Shown: positions 43,883 through 56,912, counted from the first letter of the stretch. The stretch: DNA of 64,000 nt from Entoloma clypeatum (GCA_963565915.1 OY751496.1:1674001-1738000); one strand, 5' to 3'. Notes: generated by a model not told the origin, from the letters alone. Numbers and translations: made by a program.

Positions 43883-45479
43883 GACGGAGAAAGGAAGGGC
43901 AATCTGGGAGGGCGTCCAGCCTGTGTCTAATTATATCGAAGACACCGCAGATCCTGAAAGTGACTTCGCTGTCATTCGTCCATAGTCGCTAAAAATTCAG
44001 GGCATCACAAGGCATCACAAGGCATCCCAAAAAACAAAAAACAAAAAAAAAAAGGACCAACGGTTGGCAACGCTTGCACGTTCCATCAGCCCTGCGTACA
44101 ACACTGCATTTGCCTGCAAAAAGAAAACCTCAAAATTAGAAAGATGTATCGACAAAATGAGGGACGCGGAGTTTGGCCCTGTTGATGCGGACCTGGATTT
44201 ACATCACTCGGCCCGGTCAACGTCACATGTACGTACATACATACACCCATGTGGCGGCATCACACCAAAAACTCTTCAACGATTCACGCTAGCCCAATAA
44301 GTATTGGGAAACATCAGTACTTACTAGCCACATGCATGTGACACTCAATTTGATCTATGAAATCCTACGCAGGACCTCATGTTCATCTGAAACGCCTTAT
44401 CCCTTACGGCCCCTTGCGTAGCACACGGAGCTTCCGAGTCCAGCCACAACTTTAGTAGCCGGTCAATCCAGGCTTCGACTCCTCCTTTGCGAAGATCTAC
44501 ATACATCAATCGGGTTGTCGTCGATCCTTGCTTTCGAACGTGGTGATTCCTTTGTACTCCTCTGGGCGGAGACACGCACTCAATCGGTCATTCGGAAAAT
44601 CACTTTTTGCTGCTCCATCCCCTCACTCGATTGTTCATCTCAATTTGAGCCTTGACGGAGCTTGACGGTCTCTTGATGGAACGAAGTCTTTTACTGGCTG
44701 GAACCCTCGTCTTAGGCTTCCCGATTGCCATGCTGGGCGCACAGAATCGCGACGGCCTTACGGGCCGCCCCAAGATGCCAACTTGAGTGAAGAAAATGAC
44801 AGACGTCTCCTCGTCGAAAGTCTCGAGAGCATCGGGGATGCTAAATCGACTGGACTTCACCCTTCTCTTTACGGCGTCGCGTCCCGGATCGCTTTCACTC
44901 TATCTCAAAGTAGCCTAAACGTTCGAAGACATGAAGATAAATCAGACTTTCGTTCCCAGCCAACCGTCCGACTCACTATGACCCGCCCACATGCAGGACA
45001 TTATCTCAGTGTCATATCTTTATGGATCCCGGATTACATGCGCAAAGTCAAGAGATAACCGTGGTACGTAACAATCCATGACCGTGACGAATCCGGTTTG
45101 AATAGAGCATATTTGCACCCCCTCTCAAAGTGACTTTGAAAGGGCGAGCAGCCAATCAGATCCCGTTCAAAGTAGTTTGAGAGGCGTGGCAAATGTGACT
45201 CTTTCCCTTTCCTTCAAATAAAGGTCAAGCAATCATCTCGACATCTAATCGGAGACAATCGATAAAATGCAGTTTTGAACTTTGCTCAATGGCTCAATGA
45301 ATCGGTAAATCGAGAATTCAAGTACTGTCCCATCCATTTTTCTTGTAATATCTACATCCTATGCTTCTGTATCAATCCCGCAATCATACACAAATTTGAT
45401 AAAGTCCATTGTTGATACAGCTATAACTCGGAGGTTCGTTTCTAGGTGAATTAGACTTCAGAACACGATTTCAATATAA
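43883..45479. other. Intergenic stretch with short repeats and a CCAAT box
   Basis: No convincing gene. At 44002-44030 GGCATCACAA is repeated twice with a third partial copy, followed by an A-rich run. Two minus-strand frames (44345-44575, and 44600-44860, Lys/Arg-rich) show no conserved pattern. At 45127-45195 an imperfect inverted pair (CTCTCAAAGT and GTTTGAGAG) flanks CCAAT. This resembles a promoter facing right, but no gene follows in that direction. Confidence 0.3.
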
Positions 45480-46564
45480 TCAGCATATGCGAGAGCTGAA
45501 GCCACAAGCGGGGCTCAACTTACATCCACGGCCACCTCCAAACTTGGAGACACCATCTTCAATACCCTTGCTGATCTTGTTGGCGGTGCTATCATCCTGC
45601 AAAAGAAGCAACAAATGTCAAGCCGGGCTAATGAAGAGAGGCTGACGGTGCTCACCAGGTTATACCCAGCCTTGCTCGCAACCTGCTTGACACCACTGTG
45701 AATGAAATCGGTCGTCCAGTTGCTTCCACCACCGGACGTATTGTTGGAAGAGTTGCTGTTAGTGTCGTTGGATGACCTGTAAGAGTTGTCGTTTGAAGAG
45801 CCATAGTTGCTCGAGGTGTTGTTGCTGTTCTCGGACGCTCCGTAGTTGTTGTCGTTGGAAGAGCCGTACTTGTTGGAACTGTTATTGTCCTTGGACGACC
45901 CGTAAGAGTTCTCGTTTGAAGAGCCGTAGTTGTTGGAACTGTTGTTGTTGTTGTCGTCATCGTTGGAGGCGCCGTAGTTGTTGGAACTGTTGACATTCCC
46001 AGACGACCCATAAGAGTTGTCGTTGGAAGAGCCGTAGTTGTTCGAAGACTTCTTCCCAGAGGACTCATAGTTCTTGTCGTTCGAAGAGCCGTAAGTGTTG
46101 GAGCTGTTGTTGTTTCCGGACGACCCGTATGTGTTGTCGTTGGGAGTGCCGTAATTGTTGTTACGGTTAGGTGGGCTGTTGTTGGACTTGGAGTTGTGCG
46201 AATCATTGTTGGAAGATCCGTAGCTGTCGTTGGGATTGGACTTGTACGAGTCATTATTGGAAGATCTGTAGTTGTTATCATGGTTGTACGAAGAGTCATT
46301 GCTGGAGGATTTGTACGACTCTTTGTTCGAGAAGGAATTATATGAATCGTTGGTGGATGAGCCGTAACTATCATTGGAGGATCCATATGATTTCTTGTTG
46401 GAAGACCCGTACGAATTGTCGTCGTCGTCATCGTTGTTAGAAGAGCGGCGGTTATTGTTACTGTTGTTGGACAAATCGTCGCTGAATCCGAGTCCCCCAG
46501 AGTTGCCAGAGGATCCGTGATTACTGCGGGATGAGCCGTACGTGTCGTTGTCGTTGTAGGACAT
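45480..46564 (-). CDS. Asn/Ser/Tyr/Gly repeat protein (YGSSN repeats)
   Basis: Exons complement(45480 or 45538 to 45596, 45656-46564). About 300 residues of imperfect repeats built on YGSSND, SSNNYGSSN and NSSN units, with Asp-rich stretches (NNDDDDDN) and very few hydrophobic residues, then a short conserved-looking tail: SGVKQVASKAGYNLDDSTAN, KISKGIEDGVSKFGGGRG. Composition matches prion-like, phase-separating domains. The 3' end is ambiguous. Reading on gives 14 more codons to TGA at 45480. Splicing at GTAAGT (donor at 45537) to an AG near 45443 would instead create TAA across the junction just after FGGGRG. The Thr-rich frame on the same strand (45652-46629) is a shadow of the repeats. 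Confidence 0.6.
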
Positions 46565-47440
46565 AGTTGGAGCTGATGAGGATGAATAGAGAGAGCAAGC
46601 AGCCGCCGGTCGATCTGGTTGATGTACAATTGTCGATGTTTCTGATGGTTTTATAGGGTGTGGGGCGTCAGGGGAAGATCATCGAGCCCGCATCTAGCCG
46701 AGACATACTATAACATATGGCAGTTTGAATCAGTTGACCATTTATTTTCCTGTCTTGACTGAACCTTGAGCTGATCAGACGTCAATGAACGGATGAATGA
46801 TTCTTTGTCGTCCTCGATTGCTGTGCAAACCGGGACTATCTTCATTGAGCGATATCAAGAGAACAGCTTGACCGTGATGATACTCACTCCTGTGCATGAC
46901 TGTACTTCTCGAAACGGCGCTGAAGATACGGCCTTCGACGGAAGCAAACTTTCGCCTATCCCCCTTTTGTCTAAGATTAGTTCGTCCGTGGTCACATGGG
47001 GCGCATCTTGAACCCGAGTTTCCGGGTTTAATGATGCAATCGATTAGCCATTTAAAACGAGGAATGAGGAAAAGTTGTCAAATTTTCGCGGGATACTGAA
47101 AATGGCAAAGGCGCCGCCGCCAGGTGGCCAGCGAGCGGGGTAACAGGTTGCGAGTTAGGAATAGACTGCGACATTCGTTGAACTCTCAGGTATCCGGGAC
47201 TTCCATTGACTTCTTAGGCGAAGGGGGGATCGGGCGAGCTATTTAGAGCGCGAGTCCGGCCGCACAAATGGCGATGTCTGAGGTTCTGAATGATGGAACT
47301 GCCAAAAGACCGGAGAAAACTGAAGGAACCCCTAAACCTGTTATCATGGTATACCCCGGAAAGGTATAATGCAAAGGGCTATAATTGAGTGACAGAATGT
47401 GAATAAACAAGGACGTACTATCTCTATAATAAACGCCCAT
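46565..47440. other. Intergenic stretch, no gene seen
   Basis: Promoter side of the YGSSN gene (TATA-like TTTATAGGG near 46648) and 3' flank of the 3-HAO gene. Overlapping plus-strand frames at 46793-47099 show no conserved pattern. Confidence 0.35.
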
Positions 47441-48117
47441 CTACTTAGCGTCTGCGACCGAACCACAAGATTTACATCTCCTGAGGTCTTCTTGAGTCAT
47501 CCATCTCTCGATGACAGGTTTGAGTTGTGTGCCAAGATCTGTTACATGGAATGATTCCTCGTGGATGATCGTCGGGACGGGGTGGGTGGAAGACGTGCAA
47601 TACCAGCGTAATTGATCTGCAACCCGTCAGAAAACAAGAGGCACGAGATGATTTTTTATTTACCAATGGATTCGCCTGGCCGGACACGCTCAATGACGAT
47701 TCCAATTGTATTGGCAAATCTCACTGGGTTGTGAGGAGTGTTCGCTATCGAGAATGAGATTACCACATAGAAATGAGCTGCGTAACATCCCTCACCAGGT
47801 AATAGGAACATCTCGCCCTCTTCTATCCTCACATCTCTGAACGCGCCGTCATCAACGATCCGCAAAAGCATCCCTCCTTGATGTTGATAAAACCATTCCT
47901 GTCAGTTCTTGCATTTATAACAAGCAGAGAGCAAAAAAACAACCATCCCAACCTCTGTCTGATTGACATGATAATCATTCCTTTCATTTGGTCCTCCAAC
48001 TGCCATCACAGTAAAGTCACAGCCCTTGTAAATACAGAAATTGTTGACGGGTGGCTTCAATAGGTGCTTGTTCTCCGATAACCATTTGGGAAAGTTTAAA
48101 GGAGGCGGGAGGGGCAT
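47441..48117 (-). CDS. BNA1: 3-hydroxyanthranilate 3,4-dioxygenase
   Basis: Exons complement(47441-47616, 47664-47744, 47796-47898, 47953-48117) predict 174 residues. The enzyme opens 3-hydroxyanthranilate in the kynurenine route to NAD, using Fe(II) and O2 in a cupin fold. Visible: [38 protein letters not shown] (metal His and Glu), the substrate-side [32 protein letters not shown] (second metal His and the conserved Arg), and the C-terminal RRCKSCG Cys pair of the structural metal site. Length is normal for fungal BNA1. The first donor is GTTGGG, an unusual but GT-type site. It shares a 206-bp divergent promoter with the Whi5-like gene. Confidence 0.93.
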
Positions 48118-48323
48118 TATGAGAGTAAGAACCGAGGGATAAACTCGGAAGACCCATCCACGTGACCTGGATTTTCGGGCGCGTGACTATATTACACGTG
48201 CGTGACGGGATTTTCGTGTTCAATTCTGTGGACTGCCCGTTTTCATGCCCAACGCCGACCATCTATCGATCCTTCTTTATTCCTGGCCAGCAGCTGCTCA
48301 ACACCGCCATTTGACTAATAGCG
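48118..48323. promoter_or_regulatory. Divergent promoter with two CACGTG boxes
   Basis: The 206 bp between the 3-HAO and Whi5-like starts contain CACGTG at 48159-48164 and 48195-48200. These sit within a partly repeated arrangement (GGATTTTCGGGCGCGTGAC and GCGTGACGGGATTTTCGTG). The first box reads CACGTGACC, as upstream of RAD17. bHLH (Cbf1-like) binding is inferred. Confidence 0.45.
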
Positions 48324-49497
48324 ATGACTGTCTCCGCAGCTTTTGATGTACCAAACAATATCCAACCCCAGGAGAATAAGAAACGGCGCGAGCAGACTGT
48401 CGAAAGAGCAAAAGCAAATCACGTATGTATACCTTCTTTGATTCTGTATCTAAGAAACGCAGATCTCAACCCACATTTTGAAGCTCTCCAGACAATTGCA
48501 GTTACGACTCCAGTATGCCAGGCTCAAGGTGGATCATGGATGGGTGCGTTGAAATCTGTTTCTCTCGGCGATCCATTCAACCAAAGACATCTAGCAAAAG
48601 CAAAGCTTGAATGAAGTCGAAAATCTTTACTTCCACCATTCTCATCAACGAGGTCCTCAACCGTACCCTTCTCCCTCTCTGATCGCGACTACTCAACGGG
48701 ACGCAACATCGTCGGTCTCTTTCTCAGCCGATACACCCCAGTCATCCCTCTCGTTCCGCCTTGGTCCACCCACCTCATCCCACAGCGGCACACCTGCGGC
48801 GCCGAACGCGAATACTCTACATCCTGACGACATAAACTCTCGACCCAGCTGCCTTCAGACGCAGTCCTTTAATACTCACAATAGTTCATGTTCTGGACTG
48901 CAATCCCCCGCGGTTTCCTTATATCCAACTGACACAAAAACTCTCATTCCGATGGATGTCGACAAACGAACCACAACCCCTCCGACACATCTGTCTGCCG
49001 CACCCATTACTAATTCGTATCACGCACCTAGACTGACGTCCCATCTCTCGAATGCTCGCAACAGCCCACTGATTCAAGACAATGCACCAACGTTACCAGC
49101 CCCCCAACGGACGGATACGCTTCGCATACCCCAGTCTCCCGCCCCGGCATGGAACGCTACTGCCACATTTATGAATGGTTCTTGGTCCTCTTACCCATCG
49201 GTATCCGCCTCTTCACCTTCTTATAATCATTACCCCGGGATACCCCAACGGCAGAGCACTGCAACCATAATAACAGATTCGTCAACACCAAATGGCAACA
49301 GCAGTACCTTTGCTGCCACTCCTTCGCTTACCTACGACTCCTTCTGGTCTGCTCATCAAAATTCCTCTCGGAAATTTTCCCATCCGGCACCTGTACCTGA
49401 CCCTCCTTCCGACCATGCTCAATCTCCAGGTATTGCCGGGGATCCTCTTAAAGGGACCGGAGAGCAACCTGAGAAAGGCGAGAACCTACCAACATAA
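48324..49497 (+). CDS. Whi5/Nrm1-like G1/S repressor candidate
   Basis: Exons 48324-48422, 48463-48543 and 48601-49497 predict 358 residues. The first 65 residues after the start carry a basic helix (KKRREQTVERAKANH) and HILKLSRQLQLRLQYARLKV, followed by DHGWQSLNEVENL. This fits the short GTB motif of Whi5, Srl3 and Nrm1 proteins (LxxRLxxAxxKxxxGW), which bind SBF/MBF factors and restrain the start of the cell cycle. The other 290 residues are disordered, rich in Ser, Pro and Thr, with several SP/TP sites suited to CDK phosphorylation. The intron at 48423-48462 is only 40 nt. The 3' end may be spliced differently near 49430. Family call is moderate. Confidence 0.55.
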
Positions 49498-49625
49498 AAC
49501 GATGGATAATCGATACAGAATTTTTGGAGGATCCCATTCAGTAGAAGTCTGCGGGGGAAATATTAGTGGATATGGTCAAATAATGGGTAGCAGAAGAATA
49601 CTTCGAGGGCTCAGTGGTGTAATGA

Positions 49626-49825
49626 NNNNNNNNNNNNNNNNNNNNNNNNNNNNNNNNNNNNNNNNNNNNNNNNNNNNNNNNNNNNNNNNNNNNNNNNNNN
49701 NNNNNNNNNNNNNNNNNNNNNNNNNNNNNNNNNNNNNNNNNNNNNNNNNNNNNNNNNNNNNNNNNNNNNNNNNNNNNNNNNNNNNNNNNNNNNNNNNNNN
49801 NNNNNNNNNNNNNNNNNNNNNNNNN
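49626..49825. other. Assembly gap of 200 N
   Basis: A run of exactly 200 undetermined bases between the two identical blocks. Its round length suggests a placeholder inserted by scaffolding rather than a measured distance. Confidence 0.97.
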
Positions 49826-52471
49826 GTGGGAGGCTTATCTGAAAGAGATGATGGAGGGAATGACAGAGGTGATGGCTTCTTCTTCGTCGATGTCATGGGG
49901 GACCCTGCCGACTGTCTTGCCGTTCCCAAAACACTGTTGCTCCTTCCTCTGTTCATGAATCCCACGACTTTCGACTTTAGCTTCGCAAGGCGGCTTTCTT
50001 GAACGGAAGGTAGATCCAACCTCGAGCCAAAGGTAGGTGTCCCGACTCTCGACATCAAATGTTCACTCAGGCCGTTGACCGTGGGGGCCACCTGGGCTTC
50101 CTGGGTGGATATCCCGTTCAACACAGGAGCAGCATCACTGTCAAGGCGCGCAGGCACCGCAACAATGTGCCCAAACAGCGAGCCTTCAGCTCGGGTCACT
50201 TTGACCACCTTCCACCCCGCGGAACGGGCAAGTGCTACGATCTCTCTCAAGGTCCTCTCTTGCGCGTCGAATACAGTCTGCATCTGAATCACCAAAAAGA
50301 CATCCTTGAGCTTATGGGGCAGCTGTACGAAAAGAACCATGCATACCGTCATGTCCATCCAATAGGCATGTGAGCTTGCCTTGCCCAGGTTCGCTAATAG
50401 TGGCGGAGCTGCCAAGGTCTTCTCCGCACCTTCGACGCCATCTAAAATATTCTCTCCTCCATCTTCGCTTGCCTCGACGTTATCCGGGCATGCCAAAGGC
50501 AAGACGAAGTCGGCCATAAGAAGTTTGGTGTTCTCAGTGGCAGCCTTCCGAAGCCTTTCGAGAATCTTTCGTGCTTGCGCATCCGCCCAGTCATGCAGGA
50601 CCACACGCAGCAGGAAAACGGCGGCATTCTTTATTGGCTGCGGGTCAAAGAAGTCATGCGCTGAGAAACGGCATTTAGGAAATCACCAATTGGGAAGGGA
50701 ATATACGGGGTATTCACCTTGGAATCGCGCCGTATCAGAATCCAACAACTCTGGATACTTGGTACGCCATGCCTAAAGAATCATCAGAATCAACGACATG
50801 AAATAGAGTGAGTTATCACCTTCTCCCCCATCTCGACCACCACGGGTCGATCCTGGATCACAAATCGCAATCCCATATCCTGATCATCGCCCGGACGCGA
50901 GAACGCGTTAGCAAGCAACATGCTCGTCGATCCGATGCCGCCGCCAACATCGACGATGACACTACCGCGGGGCAAAGCCCTCCAATCGAAGCCTAAGAAC
51001 AACCCGATCAATATTTCGAGGACGAGAATCGTGAAAACAGGAATGTATGCGCTTCGATGGAAGAAATCGCATCACACCGGAAGATAGGACCAGCACATAC
51101 CAAGTAATATGGCACCTGGCATCTCCCAAGATCCCGTTCCTTGCATGGCCGCGCCGAACCTTTCGAGTCTGTACCGGTTCGGATTCGCTGCTTGTACATC
51201 TTCCGCAGAAACATCGTTGCTCTTCTTTCCCTTTACGTGGCCATTCACCGCGGCAGGCTTGACCTTGGGCGCGGGAAGGCCAGGAGCCGCAGAGGTCACC
51301 CGCGCAGGGGACGATAGAGGTGGCGGAGCAGAAAGCGCACCCTGCTTCGCACCTTCTCCCTCCAGCCAAGGGAACCAAGGAACATCGGTGCCGAAGGCGT
51401 ACTGGAATGGCGGGATCGGAGGATTGGCGCGGGCAAGAAGATAGGCTTCGGTCATATATGCTGAAGTTTTCTGCAGGTCATCGGTGCTTTCGGGGAGGCA
51501 GCGTGTCAGCGAACGTGAGGATTATATCGAGGGGACCAAGAAGGACATACTTGAGACCGATGAGGGCGGCGATGCCGTTAGTGGTATGGTACTTCATTTC
51601 GGGTCTGGCCCAGTCCAAAATGAGTTAAGTTTTCAATGATGTGCGAGATGAACGGAAGAAGGGTGGCGCAGATGAGCATAAGTACATATGAGGTGTGCCT
51701 TCGCGTACGTACGTACCGGTACCGAAGTAGAAAGCGAACGATGATGATGGACTTACCTCCCCTCGTTTTCCCATTTCTGTAAGTCATCGATGGATTTTCC
51801 CGAGTCAACCATGGATGAGATGCGGTTCAGAGTGAAGATGTTATGTTCGCGTTCACGAAGTATATGATGTGTTGCGAGGAGGCGAAGGATGTGCGCTGAT
51901 AGGGGAGACGTCAGTTCAAGCCATGAAGCCAGGGTGATGCCTGTACCAAGCCTAGCACTGTCGACAGCAGTCCGGCGAGATAGGGTGTCGACATGAACAC
52001 CATCTGACCCGGCCGCTCGTAGAATTTCGACGATATTTGAAGCTTCCAGGAGCCGCAAACATGAAGGTAGATGATACTGATAACGAAAGAGTAAGATTCT
52101 GAACGGAACGGCGGCGAAAGACTACTGACACCCATTGAAGCGTCCATAAGCGTCAGGAATGGAATCTGGACGGTGGCTGATATTTGTCCAGTGGCAGAAA
52201 CGATCTTGCTAATTGCACGGATTACAGCAGGGTGGGCTCGCAGCAGCTCTGCAGGATCTGTAGGGTCGTACAGGGCATCGAGGGAGGGAAAATCCAAGGG
52301 TGATCTTGGGTGCGTCGGCTTAGAGGGCGACGGCGGGGGGGAAGCGTATAGTGGCTCGCCAGAGTCAGAGGAGGGTAGCGGGACGGGTGGGCCTTGTCCG
52401 TAGACGCGCTGGATGTCGTCGAGGGCGTCTCCGATGATGGAGTGGAGGGCGCGCAGGACGGCGAAGGTCAT
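49826..52471 (-). CDS. O-methyltransferase, repeated copy cut by the gap
   Basis: Same gene as complement(40726-43882), shifted by 8,589 bp. Exons complement(49826-50660, 50718-50772, 50820-50992, 51101-51470, 51550-51604, 51757-51895, 51947-52076, 52130-52471). The catalytic domain is complete, but the Ser/Pro-rich extension is lost in the N run. Probably not a separate gene. Confidence 0.6.
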
Positions 52472-54068
52472 GACGGAGAAAGGAAGGGCAATCTGGGAGG
52501 GCGTCCAGCCTGTGTCTAATTATATCGAAGACACCGCAGATCCTGAAAGTGACTTCGCTGTCATTCGTCCATAGTCGCTAAAAATTCAGGGCATCACAAG
52601 GCATCACAAGGCATCCCAAAAAACAAAAAACAAAAAAAAAAAGGACCAACGGTTGGCAACGCTTGCACGTTCCATCAGCCCTGCGTACAACACTGCATTT
52701 GCCTGCAAAAAGAAAACCTCAAAATTAGAAAGATGTATCGACAAAATGAGGGACGCGGAGTTTGGCCCTGTTGATGCGGACCTGGATTTACATCACTCGG
52801 CCCGGTCAACGTCACATGTACGTACATACATACACCCATGTGGCGGCATCACACCAAAAACTCTTCAACGATTCACGCTAGCCCAATAAGTATTGGGAAA
52901 CATCAGTACTTACTAGCCACATGCATGTGACACTCAATTTGATCTATGAAATCCTACGCAGGACCTCATGTTCATCTGAAACGCCTTATCCCTTACGGCC
53001 CCTTGCGTAGCACACGGAGCTTCCGAGTCCAGCCACAACTTTAGTAGCCGGTCAATCCAGGCTTCGACTCCTCCTTTGCGAAGATCTACATACATCAATC
53101 GGGTTGTCGTCGATCCTTGCTTTCGAACGTGGTGATTCCTTTGTACTCCTCTGGGCGGAGACACGCACTCAATCGGTCATTCGGAAAATCACTTTTTGCT
53201 GCTCCATCCCCTCACTCGATTGTTCATCTCAATTTGAGCCTTGACGGAGCTTGACGGTCTCTTGATGGAACGAAGTCTTTTACTGGCTGGAACCCTCGTC
53301 TTAGGCTTCCCGATTGCCATGCTGGGCGCACAGAATCGCGACGGCCTTACGGGCCGCCCCAAGATGCCAACTTGAGTGAAGAAAATGACAGACGTCTCCT
53401 CGTCGAAAGTCTCGAGAGCATCGGGGATGCTAAATCGACTGGACTTCACCCTTCTCTTTACGGCGTCGCGTCCCGGATCGCTTTCACTCTATCTCAAAGT
53501 AGCCTAAACGTTCGAAGACATGAAGATAAATCAGACTTTCGTTCCCAGCCAACCGTCCGACTCACTATGACCCGCCCACATGCAGGACATTATCTCAGTG
53601 TCATATCTTTATGGATCCCGGATTACATGCGCAAAGTCAAGAGATAACCGTGGTACGTAACAATCCATGACCGTGACGAATCCGGTTTGAATAGAGCATA
53701 TTTGCACCCCCTCTCAAAGTGACTTTGAAAGGGCGAGCAGCCAATCAGATCCCGTTCAAAGTAGTTTGAGAGGCGTGGCAAATGTGACTCTTTCCCTTTC
53801 CTTCAAATAAAGGTCAAGCAATCATCTCGACATCTAATCGGAGACAATCGATAAAATGCAGTTTTGAACTTTGCTCAATGGCTCAATGAATCGGTAAATC
53901 GAGAATTCAAGTACTGTCCCATCCATTTTTCTTGTAATATCTACATCCTATGCTTCTGTATCAATCCCGCAATCATACACAAATTTGATAAAGTCCATTG
54001 TTGATACAGCTATAACTCGGAGGTTCGTTTCTAGGTGAATTAGACTTCAGAACACGATTTCAATATAA

Positions 54069-55153
54069 TCAGCATATGCGAGAGCTGAAGCCACAAGCGG
54101 GGCTCAACTTACATCCACGGCCACCTCCAAACTTGGAGACACCATCTTCAATACCCTTGCTGATCTTGTTGGCGGTGCTATCATCCTGCAAAAGAAGCAA
54201 CAAATGTCAAGCCGGGCTAATGAAGAGAGGCTGACGGTGCTCACCAGGTTATACCCAGCCTTGCTCGCAACCTGCTTGACACCACTGTGAATGAAATCGG
54301 TCGTCCAGTTGCTTCCACCACCGGACGTATTGTTGGAAGAGTTGCTGTTAGTGTCGTTGGATGACCTGTAAGAGTTGTCGTTTGAAGAGCCATAGTTGCT
54401 CGAGGTGTTGTTGCTGTTCTCGGACGCTCCGTAGTTGTTGTCGTTGGAAGAGCCGTACTTGTTGGAACTGTTATTGTCCTTGGACGACCCGTAAGAGTTC
54501 TCGTTTGAAGAGCCGTAGTTGTTGGAACTGTTGTTGTTGTTGTCGTCATCGTTGGAGGCGCCGTAGTTGTTGGAACTGTTGACATTCCCAGACGACCCAT
54601 AAGAGTTGTCGTTGGAAGAGCCGTAGTTGTTCGAAGACTTCTTCCCAGAGGACTCATAGTTCTTGTCGTTCGAAGAGCCGTAAGTGTTGGAGCTGTTGTT
54701 GTTTCCGGACGACCCGTATGTGTTGTCGTTGGGAGTGCCGTAATTGTTGTTACGGTTAGGTGGGCTGTTGTTGGACTTGGAGTTGTGCGAATCATTGTTG
54801 GAAGATCCGTAGCTGTCGTTGGGATTGGACTTGTACGAGTCATTATTGGAAGATCTGTAGTTGTTATCATGGTTGTACGAAGAGTCATTGCTGGAGGATT
54901 TGTACGACTCTTTGTTCGAGAAGGAATTATATGAATCGTTGGTGGATGAGCCGTAACTATCATTGGAGGATCCATATGATTTCTTGTTGGAAGACCCGTA
55001 CGAATTGTCGTCGTCGTCATCGTTGTTAGAAGAGCGGCGGTTATTGTTACTGTTGTTGGACAAATCGTCGCTGAATCCGAGTCCCCCAGAGTTGCCAGAG
55101 GATCCGTGATTACTGCGGGATGAGCCGTACGTGTCGTTGTCGTTGTAGGACAT
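54069..55153 (-). CDS. YGSSN-repeat protein, repeated copy
   Basis: Identical to complement(45480-46564), including repeat number. Exact identity of a low-complexity repeat tract, which normally changes quickly, argues strongly that both copies come from one locus. Confidence 0.6.
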
Positions 55154-56029
55154 AGTTGGAGCTGATGAGGATGAATAGAGAGAGCAAGCAGCCGCCGGTC
55201 GATCTGGTTGATGTACAATTGTCGATGTTTCTGATGGTTTTATAGGGTGTGGGGCGTCAGGGGAAGATCATCGAGCCCGCATCTAGCCGAGACATACTAT
55301 AACATATGGCAGTTTGAATCAGTTGACCATTTATTTTCCTGTCTTGACTGAACCTTGAGCTGATCAGACGTCAATGAACGGATGAATGATTCTTTGTCGT
55401 CCTCGATTGCTGTGCAAACCGGGACTATCTTCATTGAGCGATATCAAGAGAACAGCTTGACCGTGATGATACTCACTCCTGTGCATGACTGTACTTCTCG
55501 AAACGGCGCTGAAGATACGGCCTTCGACGGAAGCAAACTTTCGCCTATCCCCCTTTTGTCTAAGATTAGTTCGTCCGTGGTCACATGGGGCGCATCTTGA
55601 ACCCGAGTTTCCGGGTTTAATGATGCAATCGATTAGCCATTTAAAACGAGGAATGAGGAAAAGTTGTCAAATTTTCGCGGGATACTGAAAATGGCAAAGG
55701 CGCCGCCGCCAGGTGGCCAGCGAGCGGGGTAACAGGTTGCGAGTTAGGAATAGACTGCGACATTCGTTGAACTCTCAGGTATCCGGGACTTCCATTGACT
55801 TCTTAGGCGAAGGGGGGATCGGGCGAGCTATTTAGAGCGCGAGTCCGGCCGCACAAATGGCGATGTCTGAGGTTCTGAATGATGGAACTGCCAAAAGACC
55901 GGAGAAAACTGAAGGAACCCCTAAACCTGTTATCATGGTATACCCCGGAAAGGTATAATGCAAAGGGCTATAATTGAGTGACAGAATGTGAATAAACAAG
56001 GACGTACTATCTCTATAATAAACGCCCAT

Positions 56030-56706
56030 CTACTTAGCGTCTGCGACCGAACCACAAGATTTACATCTCCTGAGGTCTTCTTGAGTCATCCATCTCTCGA
56101 TGACAGGTTTGAGTTGTGTGCCAAGATCTGTTACATGGAATGATTCCTCGTGGATGATCGTCGGGACGGGGTGGGTGGAAGACGTGCAATACCAGCGTAA
56201 TTGATCTGCAACCCGTCAGAAAACAAGAGGCACGAGATGATTTTTTATTTACCAATGGATTCGCCTGGCCGGACACGCTCAATGACGATTCCAATTGTAT
56301 TGGCAAATCTCACTGGGTTGTGAGGAGTGTTCGCTATCGAGAATGAGATTACCACATAGAAATGAGCTGCGTAACATCCCTCACCAGGTAATAGGAACAT
56401 CTCGCCCTCTTCTATCCTCACATCTCTGAACGCGCCGTCATCAACGATCCGCAAAAGCATCCCTCCTTGATGTTGATAAAACCATTCCTGTCAGTTCTTG
56501 CATTTATAACAAGCAGAGAGCAAAAAAACAACCATCCCAACCTCTGTCTGATTGACATGATAATCATTCCTTTCATTTGGTCCTCCAACTGCCATCACAG
56601 TAAAGTCACAGCCCTTGTAAATACAGAAATTGTTGACGGGTGGCTTCAATAGGTGCTTGTTCTCCGATAACCATTTGGGAAAGTTTAAAGGAGGCGGGAG
56701 GGGCAT
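56030..56706 (-). CDS. BNA1: 3-hydroxyanthranilate 3,4-dioxygenase, repeated copy
   Basis: Identical to complement(47441-48117), introns included (exons complement(56030-56205, 56253-56333, 56385-56487, 56542-56706)). Treat as the same gene unless read depth shows otherwise. Confidence 0.6.
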
Positions 56707-56912
56707 TATGAGAGTAAGAACCGAGGGATAAACTCGGAAGACCCATCCACGTGACCTGGATTTTCGGGCGCGTGACTATATTACACGTGCGTGACGGGAT
56801 TTTCGTGTTCAATTCTGTGGACTGCCCGTTTTCATGCCCAACGCCGACCATCTATCGATCCTTCTTTATTCCTGGCCAGCAGCTGCTCAACACCGCCATT
56901 TGACTAATAGCG

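Larger units (their letters stand above)
41237..49625. repeat. First copy of an 8,389-bp duplicated block
   Basis: This block recurs at 49826-58214 with a constant offset of 8,589 bp. All frames compared are identical, including non-coding spacers and homopolymer runs. It starts inside the O-methyltransferase extension and ends at the N gap. Most likely it is the end of one contig overlapping the start of the next. Confidence 0.9.

Noticed and set aside
44002..44030. Short tandem GGCATCACAA repeats as a CRISPR-like array
   Set aside because: Two and a half directly adjacent copies without spacers, in a eukaryotic genome.
45652..46629. 325-codon Thr-rich frame
   Set aside because: It is the alternate frame of the YGSSN repeat gene on the same strand; repeats leave several frames open. 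The YGSSN frame has the ATG, a spliced tail and balanced low-complexity composition.
40726..48117. Secondary-metabolite gene cluster (O-methyltransferase plus 3-HAO)
   Set aside because: No synthase, oxidase set or transporter is present, and 3-HAO is explained by NAD synthesis.
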